This document shows positions 27,483 to 37,236 of a stretch of 64,000 nucleotides of DNA, one piece after another. Made by a program: the position numbers and the translations under genes. Within the stretch, counting starts at the first letter, position 1, and every line of letters starts with the position of its first letter. The notes below the pieces were generated by a model that was given only the letters and a program-made list of their open reading frames with translations, was not told the origin of the DNA and made no database searches. Origin of the DNA: Planctomycetota bacterium (GTDB lineage Bacteria > Planctomycetota > UBA8742 > UBA2392); assembly GCA_027493625.1 (NCBI GenBank), contig JAOSKM010000001.1:1579489-1643488 (forward strand), read 5' to 3'.

Positions 27483-27612
27483 GATTTTGGATTTTAGATT
27501 TTGGATTCCGGATTGTCCCGGGCCGGCGAGCCAACGCAGCCGTCAGCACACCAGGCGCTCAACGAATCGCCCGTTTCTGCCGCAGCGGGAACGATCCAAA
27601 ATCCAAAATCGA
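27483..27612. repeat. Inverted repeat of GATTTTGG units
   Basis: The left arm GATTTTGGATTTTAGATTTT (from 27483) and the right arm GATCCAAAATCCAAAATCGA (to 27612) flank a ~90-base core, and exactly fill the gap between the purH stop and the CPBP gene start. Same architecture as the other short-unit loci. Confidence 0.75.
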
Positions 27613-29193
27613 TCAGTGCCTGAAGTGGCGCATGCCCGTGAACACCATGGATATTCCGTGGTCGTTGCAGGCCTTGATCACTTCCTCGTCGCGCACGCTG
27701 CCGCCGGGCTGGATCACCGCGCTGATGCCCGCCTTCGCCGCCTTCTCGATGCTGTCCGGGAACGGGAAGAAGGCGTCGCTGGCCAGCACCGCGCCTTTGG
27801 CCTTCTCGCCGGCGCGCAGCAGGGCGTGCTCGGTGGCGTCCACGCGGCTGGTCTGGCCGGCGCCGTAGCCGATCAGCGCCTTGTGGGCGGTGATGCAGAT
27901 GGCGTTGCTCTTGTAGTGCTTGCACAGGCCCCAGGCGAACAGCAGCTCTTTCATGGTGCGGTCGTCGGGCGCTTTCTCCGTCACCACTTTGCACTCGCCC
28001 GGCTGCACAAAGCGCGCGTCCACGCTCTGGGCCAGCATGCCGCCGTTGACGCTGCGGTATTCCACGGGCGGGTGCGCGCCGTGGGCCGGCGTTGCCTTCA
28101 CCAGGCGGATCGACTTGCGCCACTTCTTCTTGCTCTTCTCGACCAGCGCCTCTACCGCGTCTTCGTCGAAGTCCGGCGCCACCACAGCCTCCAGGAACTT
28201 CTCGCCGGCGATCAGCTGCTCGGCCGTGGCAAGGTCAAATGGCCGGTTCAGGCCCACGATGCCGCCGAATGCCGACAGCGGGTCGCAGTCGTAGGAGCGC
28301 GCGAAAGCCTCGGCGATACTGCCGCCCGTAGCCGCGCCGCAGGGGTTGGTGTGCTTGATCACGATGGCGTAGGGCTCATCGCTGATCTCGTTGGCCGCGC
28401 GCATGGCGGCGTCAAGATCGAGCAGGTTGTTGTAGCTGAGCTCTTTGCCGCTCAGCTGCACCAGACCGCCCAGCCCCGCGGGATGACGGCCGGTGGCGTA
28501 GAACATCGCCTCCTGGTGCGGGTTTTCGCCGTAGCGCAGGCTGACGCCGTTCTTGAGCGCCAGCAGCTTCTGCGGCGCGAATTCGCTTGCACCTTCCTCG
28601 AGATGCGCCAGGTATTCCGCGATGGCGTGGTCGTACCAGGCCGTCATGCGGAAGGCCTTGCGGGCCAGCGCGCGGCGGGTCTTGAGGCCCAGGCGCCCGT
28701 CGTTGCCGTCCAGCTCGGCGCGCAGGCTTTCGTAGTCGGCGGGGTCGGTCACGACGGCGACCGCGTCCTGGTTCTTGGCCGCGCTGCGCACCATGCTGGG
28801 GCCGCCGATGTCGATGTTTTCGATGGCGTCTTCACGTGAAACACCGGGCTTGGCCACGGTGGCTTCAAACGGGTACAGGTTCACGATCACCATGTCGATC
28901 GGCGTGATGCCGTGCTGCTCGGCGGTCTGCATGTGCTCGGGCAGGTCGCGGCGCGCCAGCAGCCCGCCGTGCACTTTGGGGTGCAGGGTTTTGACACGGC
29001 CGTCGAGCATCTCGGGGAAGCCGGTGTGCTCACTGATATCTTTCACGCTCAACCCCGCCTCGCGCAGGGCCTTGGCGGTGCCACCCGTCGAGATCAGCTC
29101 GGCCCCCCACTGGCTGAGCGCCTTGCAGAACTCGACAACACCAGCCTTGTCGGAAACGGAAACCAGCACGCGGCGAATCGGCATCAGGTCCAT
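27613..29193 (-). CDS. purH: Bifunctional AICAR transformylase/IMP cyclohydrolase
   Basis: Performs the last two steps of purine synthesis, AICAR to FAICAR to IMP. Start ATG 29193 is preferred, with GGAG 6 bases upstream; 526 residues, typical for PurH. IMP cyclohydrolase domain: LVSVSDKAGVVEFCKAL, STGGTAKAL, KTLHPKVHGGLLARR, NIDIGGPSMVRSAAKN. Transformylase domain: LRYGENPHQEA, KELSYNNLLDLDAA, IKHTNPCGAA with catalytic Lys-His, and SDAFFPFPDSIE. Intact. Last gene of the minus-strand run 35.8-27.6 kb. Confidence 0.97.
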   Translation of the reverse strand: MDLMPIRRVLVSVSDKAGVVEFCKALSQWGAELISTGGTAKALREAGLSVKDISEHTGFPEMLDGRVKTLHPKVHGGLLARRDLPEHMQTAEQHGITPIDMVIVNLYPFEATVAKPGVSREDAIENIDIGGPSMVRSAAKNQDAVAVVTDPADYESLRAELDGNDGRLGLKTRRALARKAFRMTAWYDHAIAEYLAHLEEGASEFAPQKLLALKNGVSLRYGENPHQEAMFYATGRHPAGLGGLVQLSGKELSYNNLLDLDAAMRAANEISDEPYAIVIKHTNPCGAATGGSIAEAFARSYDCDPLSAFGGIVGLNRPFDLATAEQLIAGEKFLEAVVAPDFDEDAVEALVEKSKKKWRKSIRLVKATPAHGAHPPVEYRSVNGGMLAQSVDARFVQPGECKVVTEKAPDDRTMKELLFAWGLCKHYKSNAICITAHKALIGYGAGQTSRVDATEHALLRAGEKAKGAVLASDAFFPFPDSIEKAAKAGISAVIQPGGSVRDEEVIKACNDHGISMVFTGMRHFRH

Positions 29194-29314
29194 GGTCAGC
29201 TCCAGGCGCATCAACTGCGCGGTTTGTAGCACACGTCGGCGATTCAGACAGGTGTGGAAAAGTCAGGAGGCAGGAGGCCGCGGCGGGCGGTTGGTGCGCG
29301 GCCGAGTTGCCCGG

Positions 29315-30679
29315 CTAGCCGGCGTCGAACCACTCGCCGAACAGGCGCTCCAGCTCGGCGCTATCCTGGGCGAAGGCGGTCTGGAAGGCCTGCTCGTCGC
29401 TGGCGGCCGACTTCAGGGCGGCGCAGAAATCGGGCAGGGCCGCGGCACGCTGCTCGCACAGGTAGCGGGTGAAGAAGTGGGCCAGGATCACCTGGGATTC
29501 GTCCGGGTCGCGTGCAACCAGCAGCTTGTCCAGCGCAGGCGCACGCCCCTCGCCGCGCAGCATGCGCAAGGTGCGTTTCCAGCGCCCGCTTTCGGAGGGC
29601 CCGCCCGCCTCGCCCGAGAATTCGGCCGTGGTGACGCGCCCCAGCAGGCGGCGCGTAAGGTTGCTGGCGAAGCCGACCTCGAACCACGGGTGCGTGGTCT
29701 CGCCGCAGCGTCGCCGCAGCTCGAAGATCGCCACCGCGTATACCACGCGCTCCATGCCCGCCCGGTCATCCTCTCCGTCCAGCAGCACCTCGACCTCTTT
29801 CTCCCCCACCACCCAGCGGTCCTCGGCCAGCCCGGGCATGCCGGGGTGCCGTGTTTCGCAGTAGGCCTTGTGCTCGGCTTCATTGGCAGCCAGCACCACG
29901 CGCAGGTTCTCGAGCTTGCCGCCCAGCAGCCCGGCGCTGAGGCCGGCGGCTGCGTACGCAAACTTACCGGCCTCGGCGTGGCGGCTGCCGCTTGCGATCA
30001 CGGTAACTGCTCCGAACGCCATGCCCAGCGCCTCGGACTTCTTGAACACGCTGGAAGTCCATTCCGGCAAGGTATCCAGCGGCTTGGCTTCCGGCGTGGC
30101 TTCCAGCGCCCTGGCGGTGTCCTCGCGCTCGGCGGCCTCGCGCGGGCTGATCCAGTCCCCCACGTCGTCCTTCACCCAGCCCGCGCCCTTCAGCGCTTCC
30201 TCGTTCAGGGGTTCGTATTTCACCGCTTGTTCGCAGGCTGCACGGGCGTGCTGCGGCAGTCCCAGTTTTTCGGCATGGCGCGCCAGCTTGAGGTACTCGG
30301 CGGCCGCTTCGCGGTAGATCTTGTCGCGTTCGCGGGCGAAGTTTTCGCGGGCCTCGGGCTTCAGGTCACCGTCGCTTTCGGGCGGCGCCTTGCGCGGGTC
30401 AAGCACCCAGGCCTTTTCACCGTCCAGCTTCTTCAGGACGTAGCCCAGTTCTTTCATGGCCTTCTCGTGGTCGGGCACCAGGCGGCGCGCGCGCTCGCAC
30501 TGGTCGCGCCCGGCGACGTTCAGCCCGTTCTTGAAGCACCAGCGCGCCAGGTTGACGTGGGCGTCGGCCACGGCGGCGGCGGTTTTATCCGCGCGCTCAA
30601 GGAACTTCGGGTCGACTTCCTGTGCCGCAAGCGCGCAGGCGAAGGCGAAGAGCAGGATCGGCAGGACGACGCGAGTCAT
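29315..30679 (-). CDS. Exported TPR-like protein, possibly peptidase-derived
   Basis: 454 residues from ATG 30679, which overlaps the stop of the diguanylate cyclase gene as ATGA. A signal peptide (MTRVVLPILLFAFACALAA) is followed by helical repeat-like segments typical of TPRs (LARWCFKNGLNVAGRDQCER; YLKLARHAEKLGLPQHARAA). The C-terminal half has a weak resemblance to exported gluzincin-like proteins (VVYAVAIFELRRRCG, THPWFEVGFASNL) but no HExxH, so it is probably not an active protease. Function unknown; tight coupling suggests work alongside the upstream signalling protein. Confidence 0.7.
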   Translation of the reverse strand: MTRVVLPILLFAFACALAAQEVDPKFLERADKTAAAVADAHVNLARWCFKNGLNVAGRDQCERARRLVPDHEKAMKELGYVLKKLDGEKAWVLDPRKAPPESDGDLKPEARENFARERDKIYREAAAEYLKLARHAEKLGLPQHARAACEQAVKYEPLNEEALKGAGWVKDDVGDWISPREAAEREDTARALEATPEAKPLDTLPEWTSSVFKKSEALGMAFGAVTVIASGSRHAEAGKFAYAAAGLSAGLLGGKLENLRVVLAANEAEHKAYCETRHPGMPGLAEDRWVVGEKEVEVLLDGEDDRAGMERVVYAVAIFELRRRCGETTHPWFEVGFASNLTRRLLGRVTTAEFSGEAGGPSESGRWKRTLRMLRGEGRAPALDKLLVARDPDESQVILAHFFTRYLCEQRAAALPDFCAALKSAASDEQAFQTAFAQDSAELERLFGEWFDAG

Positions 30680-32435
30680 TTCAATTTGCCGCTCTTGCGC
30701 GACTTCTTTTTGGCGCCCGGGGTTTTCACGCGGAAACTGCCCGACTCGTCTGACTGCTTCATGGTCGGGCGCTTCATCGTGGGGCGCTTGGTGGCCTTCT
30801 TGCGCGCCGTGGTCTCCTCGGCGTCCTCGACGTCGTCGGCGCCGACCACGCGATTGCGCCCGCGGTCCTTGGCGAGATACAGGGCGGCGTCGGCGCACAT
30901 CACCAGCTCATGGGGCTCGGCGGCGTGGCGCGGGAAACAGCTGACGCCGAAGCTGGCGGTCACCCCGATCTTCTGGCCCTGGGGGCCGGTCACCACGACC
31001 TTGCGCTCGACGCCGACGCGCAGGCGCTCCGCCAGCTCCAGGGCGTGATCGTATTCGGTCTGGGGCAGGAGCAGGGCGAACTCTTCCCCGCCGTAGCGGG
31101 CGGGCAGGTCGGTGACGCGCACCAGCGCCGACAGCAGCAGCGCGGTCTGCTTCAGCACCATGTCGCCGGTCTGGTGGCCGTAGGTGTCGTTGAAGCCCTT
31201 GAAGTGGTCGATGTCGAGCATGACCAGGCTGAGCGGGTTGCCGTAGCGCACGGCGCGCTCGAGCTCGTTGCGCAGGACCTCCTGGAAGTGGCCGTGGTTG
31301 TAGAGGCGCGTGAGGCTGTCGCGCTGGGCGCGGTCCAGCACGTTCTGGAAGATCAGCCCGTTGTTGATGGCCAGCGCCGCCTGGTTGGCGAACATCTCGA
31401 GCATCATCAGGCGCTCGGGGCTGAAATCGCGCTTGCGGCTGGAGGCATCCACCACGATCACCCCGATGGCCTCGCGGTCAGCCAGCAGGGGCGCTGCGGC
31501 GAAGCGCTTGAGGGGGAAGTGCTTCGCGATTTCCGGGTGCACGCGCAGGCGCGCGTCTTCTTTCAGGGTCTCCTGGGTGACGGTCTCGCCGGTGCGCACC
31601 GCGTGGGCCAGCACGCTGAACTCGTCGGTCAGCGGCACTTTCACGCTGCGCACCACGCCGGACAGCTCTCCCCAGCGCTTGGCCAGCACGGGCTGTGTGG
31701 CCTCCAGCGATTTCTGCAGCGGCGCGTCGTGGCTGGTGAGCCCGCGCCAGATGCCCCAGGCGTCGCGCAGGCCGAGGCTGTCTACACAGACCTGGCCCAC
31801 CAGGTTCTCGCGGTCCTGGTCCACGGTGAAGATCATGGCGAGGTCGTAGCCGCCGCCTTCGTCGCTGGTGAGCGCCGTGGCGATGATGAACAGGGCCTTC
31901 TCGAGGTCCATGGTCTTGCGCAACGCGTTGCTGACCTGCTGCAGGGCCAGCAGGTCTTCGTTCTGGTGTGCCAGCCGTTGCTTCAGCAGCGCGCGCTCGG
32001 TGACGTCCAGCCCGATCAGGCTGACGCCGGCCATGTGGGCGTCGTCGTCGAGAATCGGGTCCACTACGAAATCAAAGAAGTAGTCCTGCCCGGCCTCGGG
32101 GTCGGTGATCTTCACTTCCTTCACCTCGCCCGGCACGCCCAGCGCGATGGTGCGCTGAAACACGTGCCCGGTGTTTACCTCGCTGATCACCGGCAGCACT
32201 TCATCGTAGGCGCGCCCCAGCACCTCGGAAAAGGGCTTGCGGAACAGCCGCTCGGCCGCGCGGTTGTAGCGCACCACGCGCATGTTGGTGTCGAGCACGA
32301 TGGAAACGATGGAGACCTGGTCGAAGATGCGCTTGGGCGGCGGGCCCCCATGTCCACGGTACGAGTACGGCGCTCCAGCAAACGCTGAAGCGCCGTCTGG
32401 CGTGGGCGAATGGATGTCTCGTCTTCGTCGCTCAT
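30676..32435 (-). CDS. PAS-GAF-GGDEF diguanylate cyclase, frameshifted near its 5' end
   Basis: A short N-terminal region (MSDEDETSIRPRQTALQRLL) starts at ATG 32435. Adding one G in the G5 run at 32345-32349 joins it (TRTVDMGG) to the main frame (PPPKRIFDQVSIVSIVLDTN). Then PAS (~45-160), coiled coil, GAF (~200-370) and GGDEF with DSLTRLYNHGHFQEVL and the canonical RYGGEEF site. A very basic tail (ARKKATKRPTMKRPTMK...KKSRKSGKLK) ends the ~586-residue protein and is unusual for this family. It would make cyclic di-GMP. Located 73 bases downstream of the DsbD-like gene and coupled to the TPR-like gene. Confidence 0.85.
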
Positions 32436-32508
32436 GGGTCGCAGCCGCAGGTGTACAGCATACCCGCGACGGCGACATAACCAACGGGCTGCCGTGCGCC
32501 GCGCAGGC

Positions 32509-35500
32509 TCACTTCTTCAAAGCCGCAAACTTCGCCAGCCCTTCCTTCATGAACGCAAGGAACTCTTCCTTGGTCATGTTCGGCCTGTCGGCGGGCCATT
32601 CCAGCTTTGATAGGATGTTCCCGTCGGTATCGAGCACCATGTAAACGGGGATCGACCCGCCGCCGGGGAAAAAGCGCTCGAACACCTCACGCGGTTTGAT
32701 GTTTTTCTGGTCGTCGGTGTACTGGGCGATCAACACGAAGTCATCGCGCATCGACTCGAAGATGGCCGGTTCCGGCATGATGGACCGTTCCACGGTCCGG
32801 CAGTTCTTTCAGTTGAAGCCCGTGAAGTCGATGAACACCGGTTTGTTCTTTGCCTTGGCCTCGGCCATGCCGACGTCGAAATCCTTGTGCCAGGGCAGAT
32901 CGTGGTGGTCGTAGCCCTTCTCGCCTCCCCCCACCGCCAGCTGGATTCCCCCGTCTTTCGGCGGCGGCGGCAGGATGCCCTCCAGCACGTTGCCGTACTT
33001 GGCGCCGAACAGGCCGGGGATCATGTACAGGCCGAAGCTCAGGAACAGCACCGCCAGCACGCCGCGGATCACGCCGATCTGCTTCGTTTCCTCGTGGTCG
33101 TGGGGCATGCGGAAGAAGCCGAACAGGTACAGAGAAGTCGCCACGCTGGCCGCGGCCCATACCGCGATCACCACGTAGCGGCTGATCCATTCCGCGGCCA
33201 CGATGCCCCGGAAGGCCTGTTCCGCAGCGCTGAAGTACATGATGGCCAGCCCGACCTCAATGAAGCCGAACACCACCTTCATGGCGTTCATCCAGCCGCC
33301 CGACTTCGGCATTTTCTTCATCAGGCTGGGGAACTGGCCCATGATGAAGATGGGCAGCGCCATGCCCGTGCTGAAGGCCAGCATCGCGGCAGTCGGCACC
33401 CACACGCTGCCGGTGGCGGCCTGGGCCAGGAAAGTGCCGGCTATGGGGCCGGTGCAGGAGAAGCTGATCAGCGAGAACGCTGCGCCGCTGAAGAAGGCTT
33501 TGGCGTAGCCGTGGCCTTCTTTCTGGGCCGCCATCTGCTTCCTGGTGAACCACTGGGTCATGAAGGTGGGCACGCGCAGCTCAAACAGGCCCAGGAAGCT
33601 GAGCGCAAACACCAGGAACATGATGCCCAGCAGCATGTTCACATAACCGTTCGTCGCGATGTTCTGCGCCCCGGTAGCACCCAGCGCAAGCGAAGTAATC
33701 AGGCCGAAGACCGTGAAGGTGGCCACAATGCAGGTGCAGTAGATGAACGCTGTCAGCAGCGGCGACTTGCCCTTGTCGTGCTGGCTGACGAAGAAGCCGA
33801 TGGTCAGCGGCAGCACCGGCAGCACGCAGGGCGTCAACAGCGTAATGATGCCCGCTCCGAAGGCCGCTAGCAGCAGCCAGATGAAGCCCTTTTGGGCGGG
33901 CGACTCAGCTTCGGTTGCGTTGCCCTGCGAGAGACTGGCGGTGGCTTCGGTAGTGGCGCTCGCCACGCCCTCGGGTGAAATCTCGATACTTGCCACCCAG
34001 CCGAACTTGCGGTCGAGCATGTCCGGGTTGTCCCGGTTGAACTGGGTGCAGCCCATGTCATCGCAGTATTGGCCGCTGACCACGCCGAAGGCACGCAGCA
34101 CGCCGGGCCCGGCGTCCTGAGGCACCTTGAAGCGGTGCACGACCACGACTTCGCCCATCAGGTAGTAGTTGGTTTCTTCCAGTATCTCGTCGTAATGCTC
34201 GGTCCAGGCCGGGAACTCCCAGTCGCCCATGGCGACCAGGCCATCGTGGCCCTTCAGGGTAAGCGCCAGCGGCACCGCGAACTTGCTGGGCGTCTTCGGG
34301 TGGTGCAGGTGGTAGGGTTCGCCCTTGTCATTGGTCTTGAGCTTGAAGTGCAGCTCAAGCGTCACTTCACCGCCCGGCTTGATCTTGTTCGTGCTGAACT
34401 TCGCTTCGAAGTCAAAGCCCTTCTTCACCGGGTCCGTCGGCGGGCCGTACAGCCCTTCCGGCCAGGCGTCAGCCGCCTGCGGCAGTGCGGCTTTGGTGGG
34501 CTCCTCGGCGCGTACCGGCTGCACGGCCACGGGCTCGCCCTTGAGGAAGGCCACGAACTGGTTGGCCTTTTCCTTGGCGGGCAGCGTGGCGCCGCTGCGC
34601 CGCTGTACCTTGCCTTCCGTGTCCAGCACCGCGTAGTGCGGGATGCCGGCTGCGTCGTCCGGCTTGTACTTCTCCCAAACGGCGTTCGCCTTCGCGTCGC
34701 CCACGTCGGTCACGACGCTGACGATCACGAAACCCTTGAACAGCTCTTCCACTTCGCGAAGCGTGAAGACCTCACGCTCCATTTTCCGGCAGGGCCCTCA
34801 GTAGCGGCCGTTGAAATCCACAAGCAGGGGCTTGTTCTCGGCCTTGGCCTGGGCCAGGGCGTAATCGAAGTCCACGTAGAAGCCGTGCTCGTCGGTGGCG
34901 GAACTGGGGGCCGCGGGCTCGACGGCCAGTGTGGTCTCGACCTCGCCCTTGAACTCCTGCGCATCCTCGCCGGCATACAGCTCGACCGAGTAGCGGGCCT
35001 TGAGGTTCAGCTCACCCAAGGCGTCGGCGGGCACCTCGAAGCTGCAGGTGATGGTCACGCCATCGGGGTAGACCCACTCTTCGGAATCGTCATACACGTA
35101 CCTGGTGGGCTCGGGCCAGGACTCCTCCTTGAGTGACAGGCCGGAAAGCACGGTCCACTTGATGTCCGGCGTGTTCCAGTAGCCTGGGTTGTCCTTGTGG
35201 CAGGCGAACCAGCCCCTGGGGTACGCGAACGCAAGCTTGACCGTGGCCGTGCCGCCCGCCGTGGCGGGCTCTGCGCTGAGCGTAGCGGTCAGCTTTGGCT
35301 GTTCTTTTGCCGGTGCGGGGGCGACCTCGCCGGCGACTTCAATACTGGCCGTAAACTCGGCTTCGGCCTGGAAGCAGCCGTTTTCGTCGCAGAACTGTGT
35401 GTCGTGCTTGCCGCGCAGTACCAGGGTGCCGGCGGCGTCTGCCGGAACTTCGAAGGTGTAGGCGATGTCGAAGGTGCCGCTGAGCTCCCACTCTTCGCTG

Positions 35501-35781
35501 AATTCGTCCACGTGTTTGTGGGGCTCGGGCCAGGTTTCCTTCAGCTGCTTCAGGCCTGCGAGTTCCGTCCACTTTACGTTGATGGGCCCGCTGTAACCCG
35601 GGTTGTCCTTGTGATAGGCGTGGAAGCCATCGGGCACCGTGAAGCGCAGCTTGATGGTGTATTCTTTTCCGGGCTCAGCCAGGCCTTCGACGACAGGCGC
35701 AACGGAAACCGTCAGCCCTTCCTGGGCGACCAGCGCAGGCGACAGGGCCGCAAGCAGCAGCAGACAGGCGGCAACTCGCAT
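32509..35781 (-). CDS. DsbD-like thiol:disulfide interchange protein with two selenocysteines
   Basis: One continuous frame of 1,090 residues if UGA at 34800-34798 and 32811-32809 are read as Sec. Order: signal peptide (1-20); two DsbD-N-like domains (about 21-150, Cys pair QFCDENGC at 131/136; about 150-275); thioredoxin domain 1 with DFNGRY-U-GPC, Sec at 328; a third DsbD-N-like domain (about 440-605, QYCDDMGC at 573/578); the CcdA/DsbD membrane core (about 630-905) with both redox cysteines, LLTPCVLP (652) and SFSCTGP (776); thioredoxin domain 2 with DFTGFN-U-KNC, Sec at 991, and TDD near its end. In DsbD the membrane core carries electrons from the cytoplasm to periplasmic thioredoxin folds; here both CxxC sites are UxxC. 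RBS AAGGAAGGAG precedes ATG 35781. The final stop is also UGA (32511-32509), with no CxxC context. Sec machinery is not in the window. Confidence 0.85.
32782..32811 (-). promoter_or_regulatory. Candidate bacterial SECIS element 2 with Sec UGA
   Basis: UGA is 32811-32809. Sixteen bases later a TGGAA loop (32792-32788) caps a perfect 6-bp stem GGACCG/CGGTCC (32798-32793 with 32787-32782). The second loop base is G, and the spacing sits at the lower edge of the 16-37 range. Confidence 0.65.
34757..34800 (-). promoter_or_regulatory. Candidate bacterial SECIS element 1 with Sec UGA
   Basis: UGA is 34800-34798. Twenty-six bases later begins a GGTCT apical loop (34771-34767) on a stem GCGTGA/TCACGC, extended by A-U, G-U, G-C and U-G to 10 bp (34781-34772 with 34766-34757). 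Bacterial SECIS rules as known are a loop G in the first two positions and 16-37 bases from UGA; both are met. Confidence 0.75.
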
Positions 35782-35880
35782 GGAACTCCTTCCTTAGCAT
35801 ACGTCCCGCCGCACAACAGGACGCGTTCCCTATGCTACGAGACGGCGGCCTGATTTGGGCATGATTTTCTCGCCGCCCGT

Positions 35881-35908
35881 TTGCACTGACGGGCGGCTAA
35901 ACTATCGT
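35881..35908 (+). promoter_or_regulatory. Candidate promoter for apgM, overlapping a hairpin
   Basis: TTGCAC (35881-35886), 16-base spacer, TATCGT (35903-35908), 53 bases upstream of apgM. The -35 box lies in the loop of an inverted repeat CCGCCCGT...ACGGGCGG (about 35872-35896), which could be an operator. Confidence 0.4.
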
Positions 35909-35961
35909 CCTTTCCGACAACAGCCGCCCCGGCGGTCTTATTCGCACCTTAGCGGACACTG

Positions 35962-37212
35962 ATGCGCTACCTGCTGGTACTGATCGACGGTCTCGCCGAT
36001 ACCCCCCTGCAGGAGTTGGGCGGCAAAACGCCGCTGGAGGCCGCCAACGCCCCCGCGCTCGACAAACTGGCCAGCCACGGACGCCTGGGCACCATCCGCA
36101 CCGTGCCCAGGGGCGAGGCCCCGGAAACCCTGGCCGCCCTGTTCACCCTTCTGGGCTATCCGCCCGGGCCTTACCTCACCGGCCGTGGCTACTACGAGGC
36201 CCTCTCGGCCGGGCTGATGCTGGGCGAAGAAGAATGGTGCTTCCGGCTGCAATTCGTGACGGAAGTCGACGGCAAGGTGGTGGACCCTCGCGCCGGGGGC
36301 CTGAGCGAAGAAGAAGGACGCGAACTGCTGCGCGCCCTGGAAAGCCACTTCAAGCAGACCCGCATGCGCTTCGTGCAGGGGCGCGGCCACAACCACCTGC
36401 TGATCGTTGACGGCACTGACTTCAATGGGCTGACCACCGTAAGCCCTTTCAACATCCTGGACCTGCCCAAGGCCGAGCACCTGCCGGAAGGCCCGGGCCA
36501 GGAGATGTTGCTGAAAGTGATGAACGAGGCGCCGGCCGTGCTGAAGAAGCACGAGGTCAACCGCGTACGCGTTGACCTGAAGCAGAACCCGGCCAACGCC
36601 ATCTGGATCTGGGGCGGCGGCGCCGCGGTGGACGTGCCCGGCTTCCAGAAAACCTTCGGCATCGAGGCCGCCATGGTCAGTTACAGCGACCTGTTTCGGG
36701 GCGTGGCGGTGGCGACGGGCCTGCGGGTGGTAAACCCGGGCGAGTCACCCTTCGTGCGCGACCCCAGCGGGCGCATGGCGGCGGTTACGTCGGACGACGC
36801 GGCAACCAAGGCGACGGAAACGGACGAGATCACGCGCATCCGGGAAAGCGCCGAGCAGGCCCTGGATGGAAACCAACTGGTGATCGCGCATTTCAGCGCG
36901 CCCGACGACCACAGCCACCAGGGCGATCCCAAGGGCAAGGTGCGCGCGATTGAACTGCTGGACAAACACTTCTTCAAGCCGCTGGCCAAGAAACTGGAGG
37001 CGGTGAAAGATGTCCGGCTGACCGTGGTGCCGACCCTGATGTCGCGCTGCGAGACGCGCCAGCACGACGAGCGCCCGGTGCCCTTCATGATGTGGGGCGA
37101 AGGCGTAGAAAGCCGCTGGCAGCTGACACTGACGGAAAGCAACGCCGAGGAGACCGGCATCAAGATCGATGACGGCACGCGGCTGATCGACTACATCATC
37201 AATGGGTTGTAA
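35962..37212 (+). CDS. apgM: Cofactor-independent phosphoglycerate mutase, archaeal (ApgM) type
   Basis: Interconverts 2- and 3-phosphoglycerate in glycolysis. The 416-residue product has the ApgM N-terminus (YLLVLIDGLADTPLQELGGK, metal-binding Asp), TPLEAANAPALDKLASHG, GYPPGPYLTGRGYYEALSAG, and late metal-site blocks HFSAPDDHSHQGDPKGK and HDERPVPFMMWG. Length is right for the family, which belongs to the alkaline phosphatase superfamily and also gave rise to phosphonate enzymes. The first gene of an operon-like pair with hpt, 24 bases away. Confidence 0.9.
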   Translation: MRYLLVLIDGLADTPLQELGGKTPLEAANAPALDKLASHGRLGTIRTVPRGEAPETLAALFTLLGYPPGPYLTGRGYYEALSAGLMLGEEEWCFRLQFVTEVDGKVVDPRAGGLSEEEGRELLRALESHFKQTRMRFVQGRGHNHLLIVDGTDFNGLTTVSPFNILDLPKAEHLPEGPGQEMLLKVMNEAPAVLKKHEVNRVRVDLKQNPANAIWIWGGGAAVDVPGFQKTFGIEAAMVSYSDLFRGVAVATGLRVVNPGESPFVRDPSGRMAAVTSDDAATKATETDEITRIRESAEQALDGNQLVIAHFSAPDDHSHQGDPKGKVRAIELLDKHFFKPLAKKLEAVKDVRLTVVPTLMSRCETRQHDERPVPFMMWGEGVESRWQLTLTESNAEETGIKIDDGTRLIDYIINGL

Positions 37213-37236
37213 GGGGCCCAGGCCCAAGAGCAGCAA

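Noticed and set aside
32509-35781. UGA reassigned to Trp or Gly (alternative genetic code) instead of selenocysteine
   Set aside because: Many other genes here end in TGA at sensible positions (nuoK, hpt, KS-B), and both in-frame UGA codons replace Cys of CxxC, not Trp or Gly.
32509-35781. Three separate genes or a double nonsense pseudogene
   Set aside because: The second and third frames would start inside thioredoxin domains without good signals, all other domains are intact, and both interruptions fall on catalytic Cys codons followed by SECIS-like hairpins.
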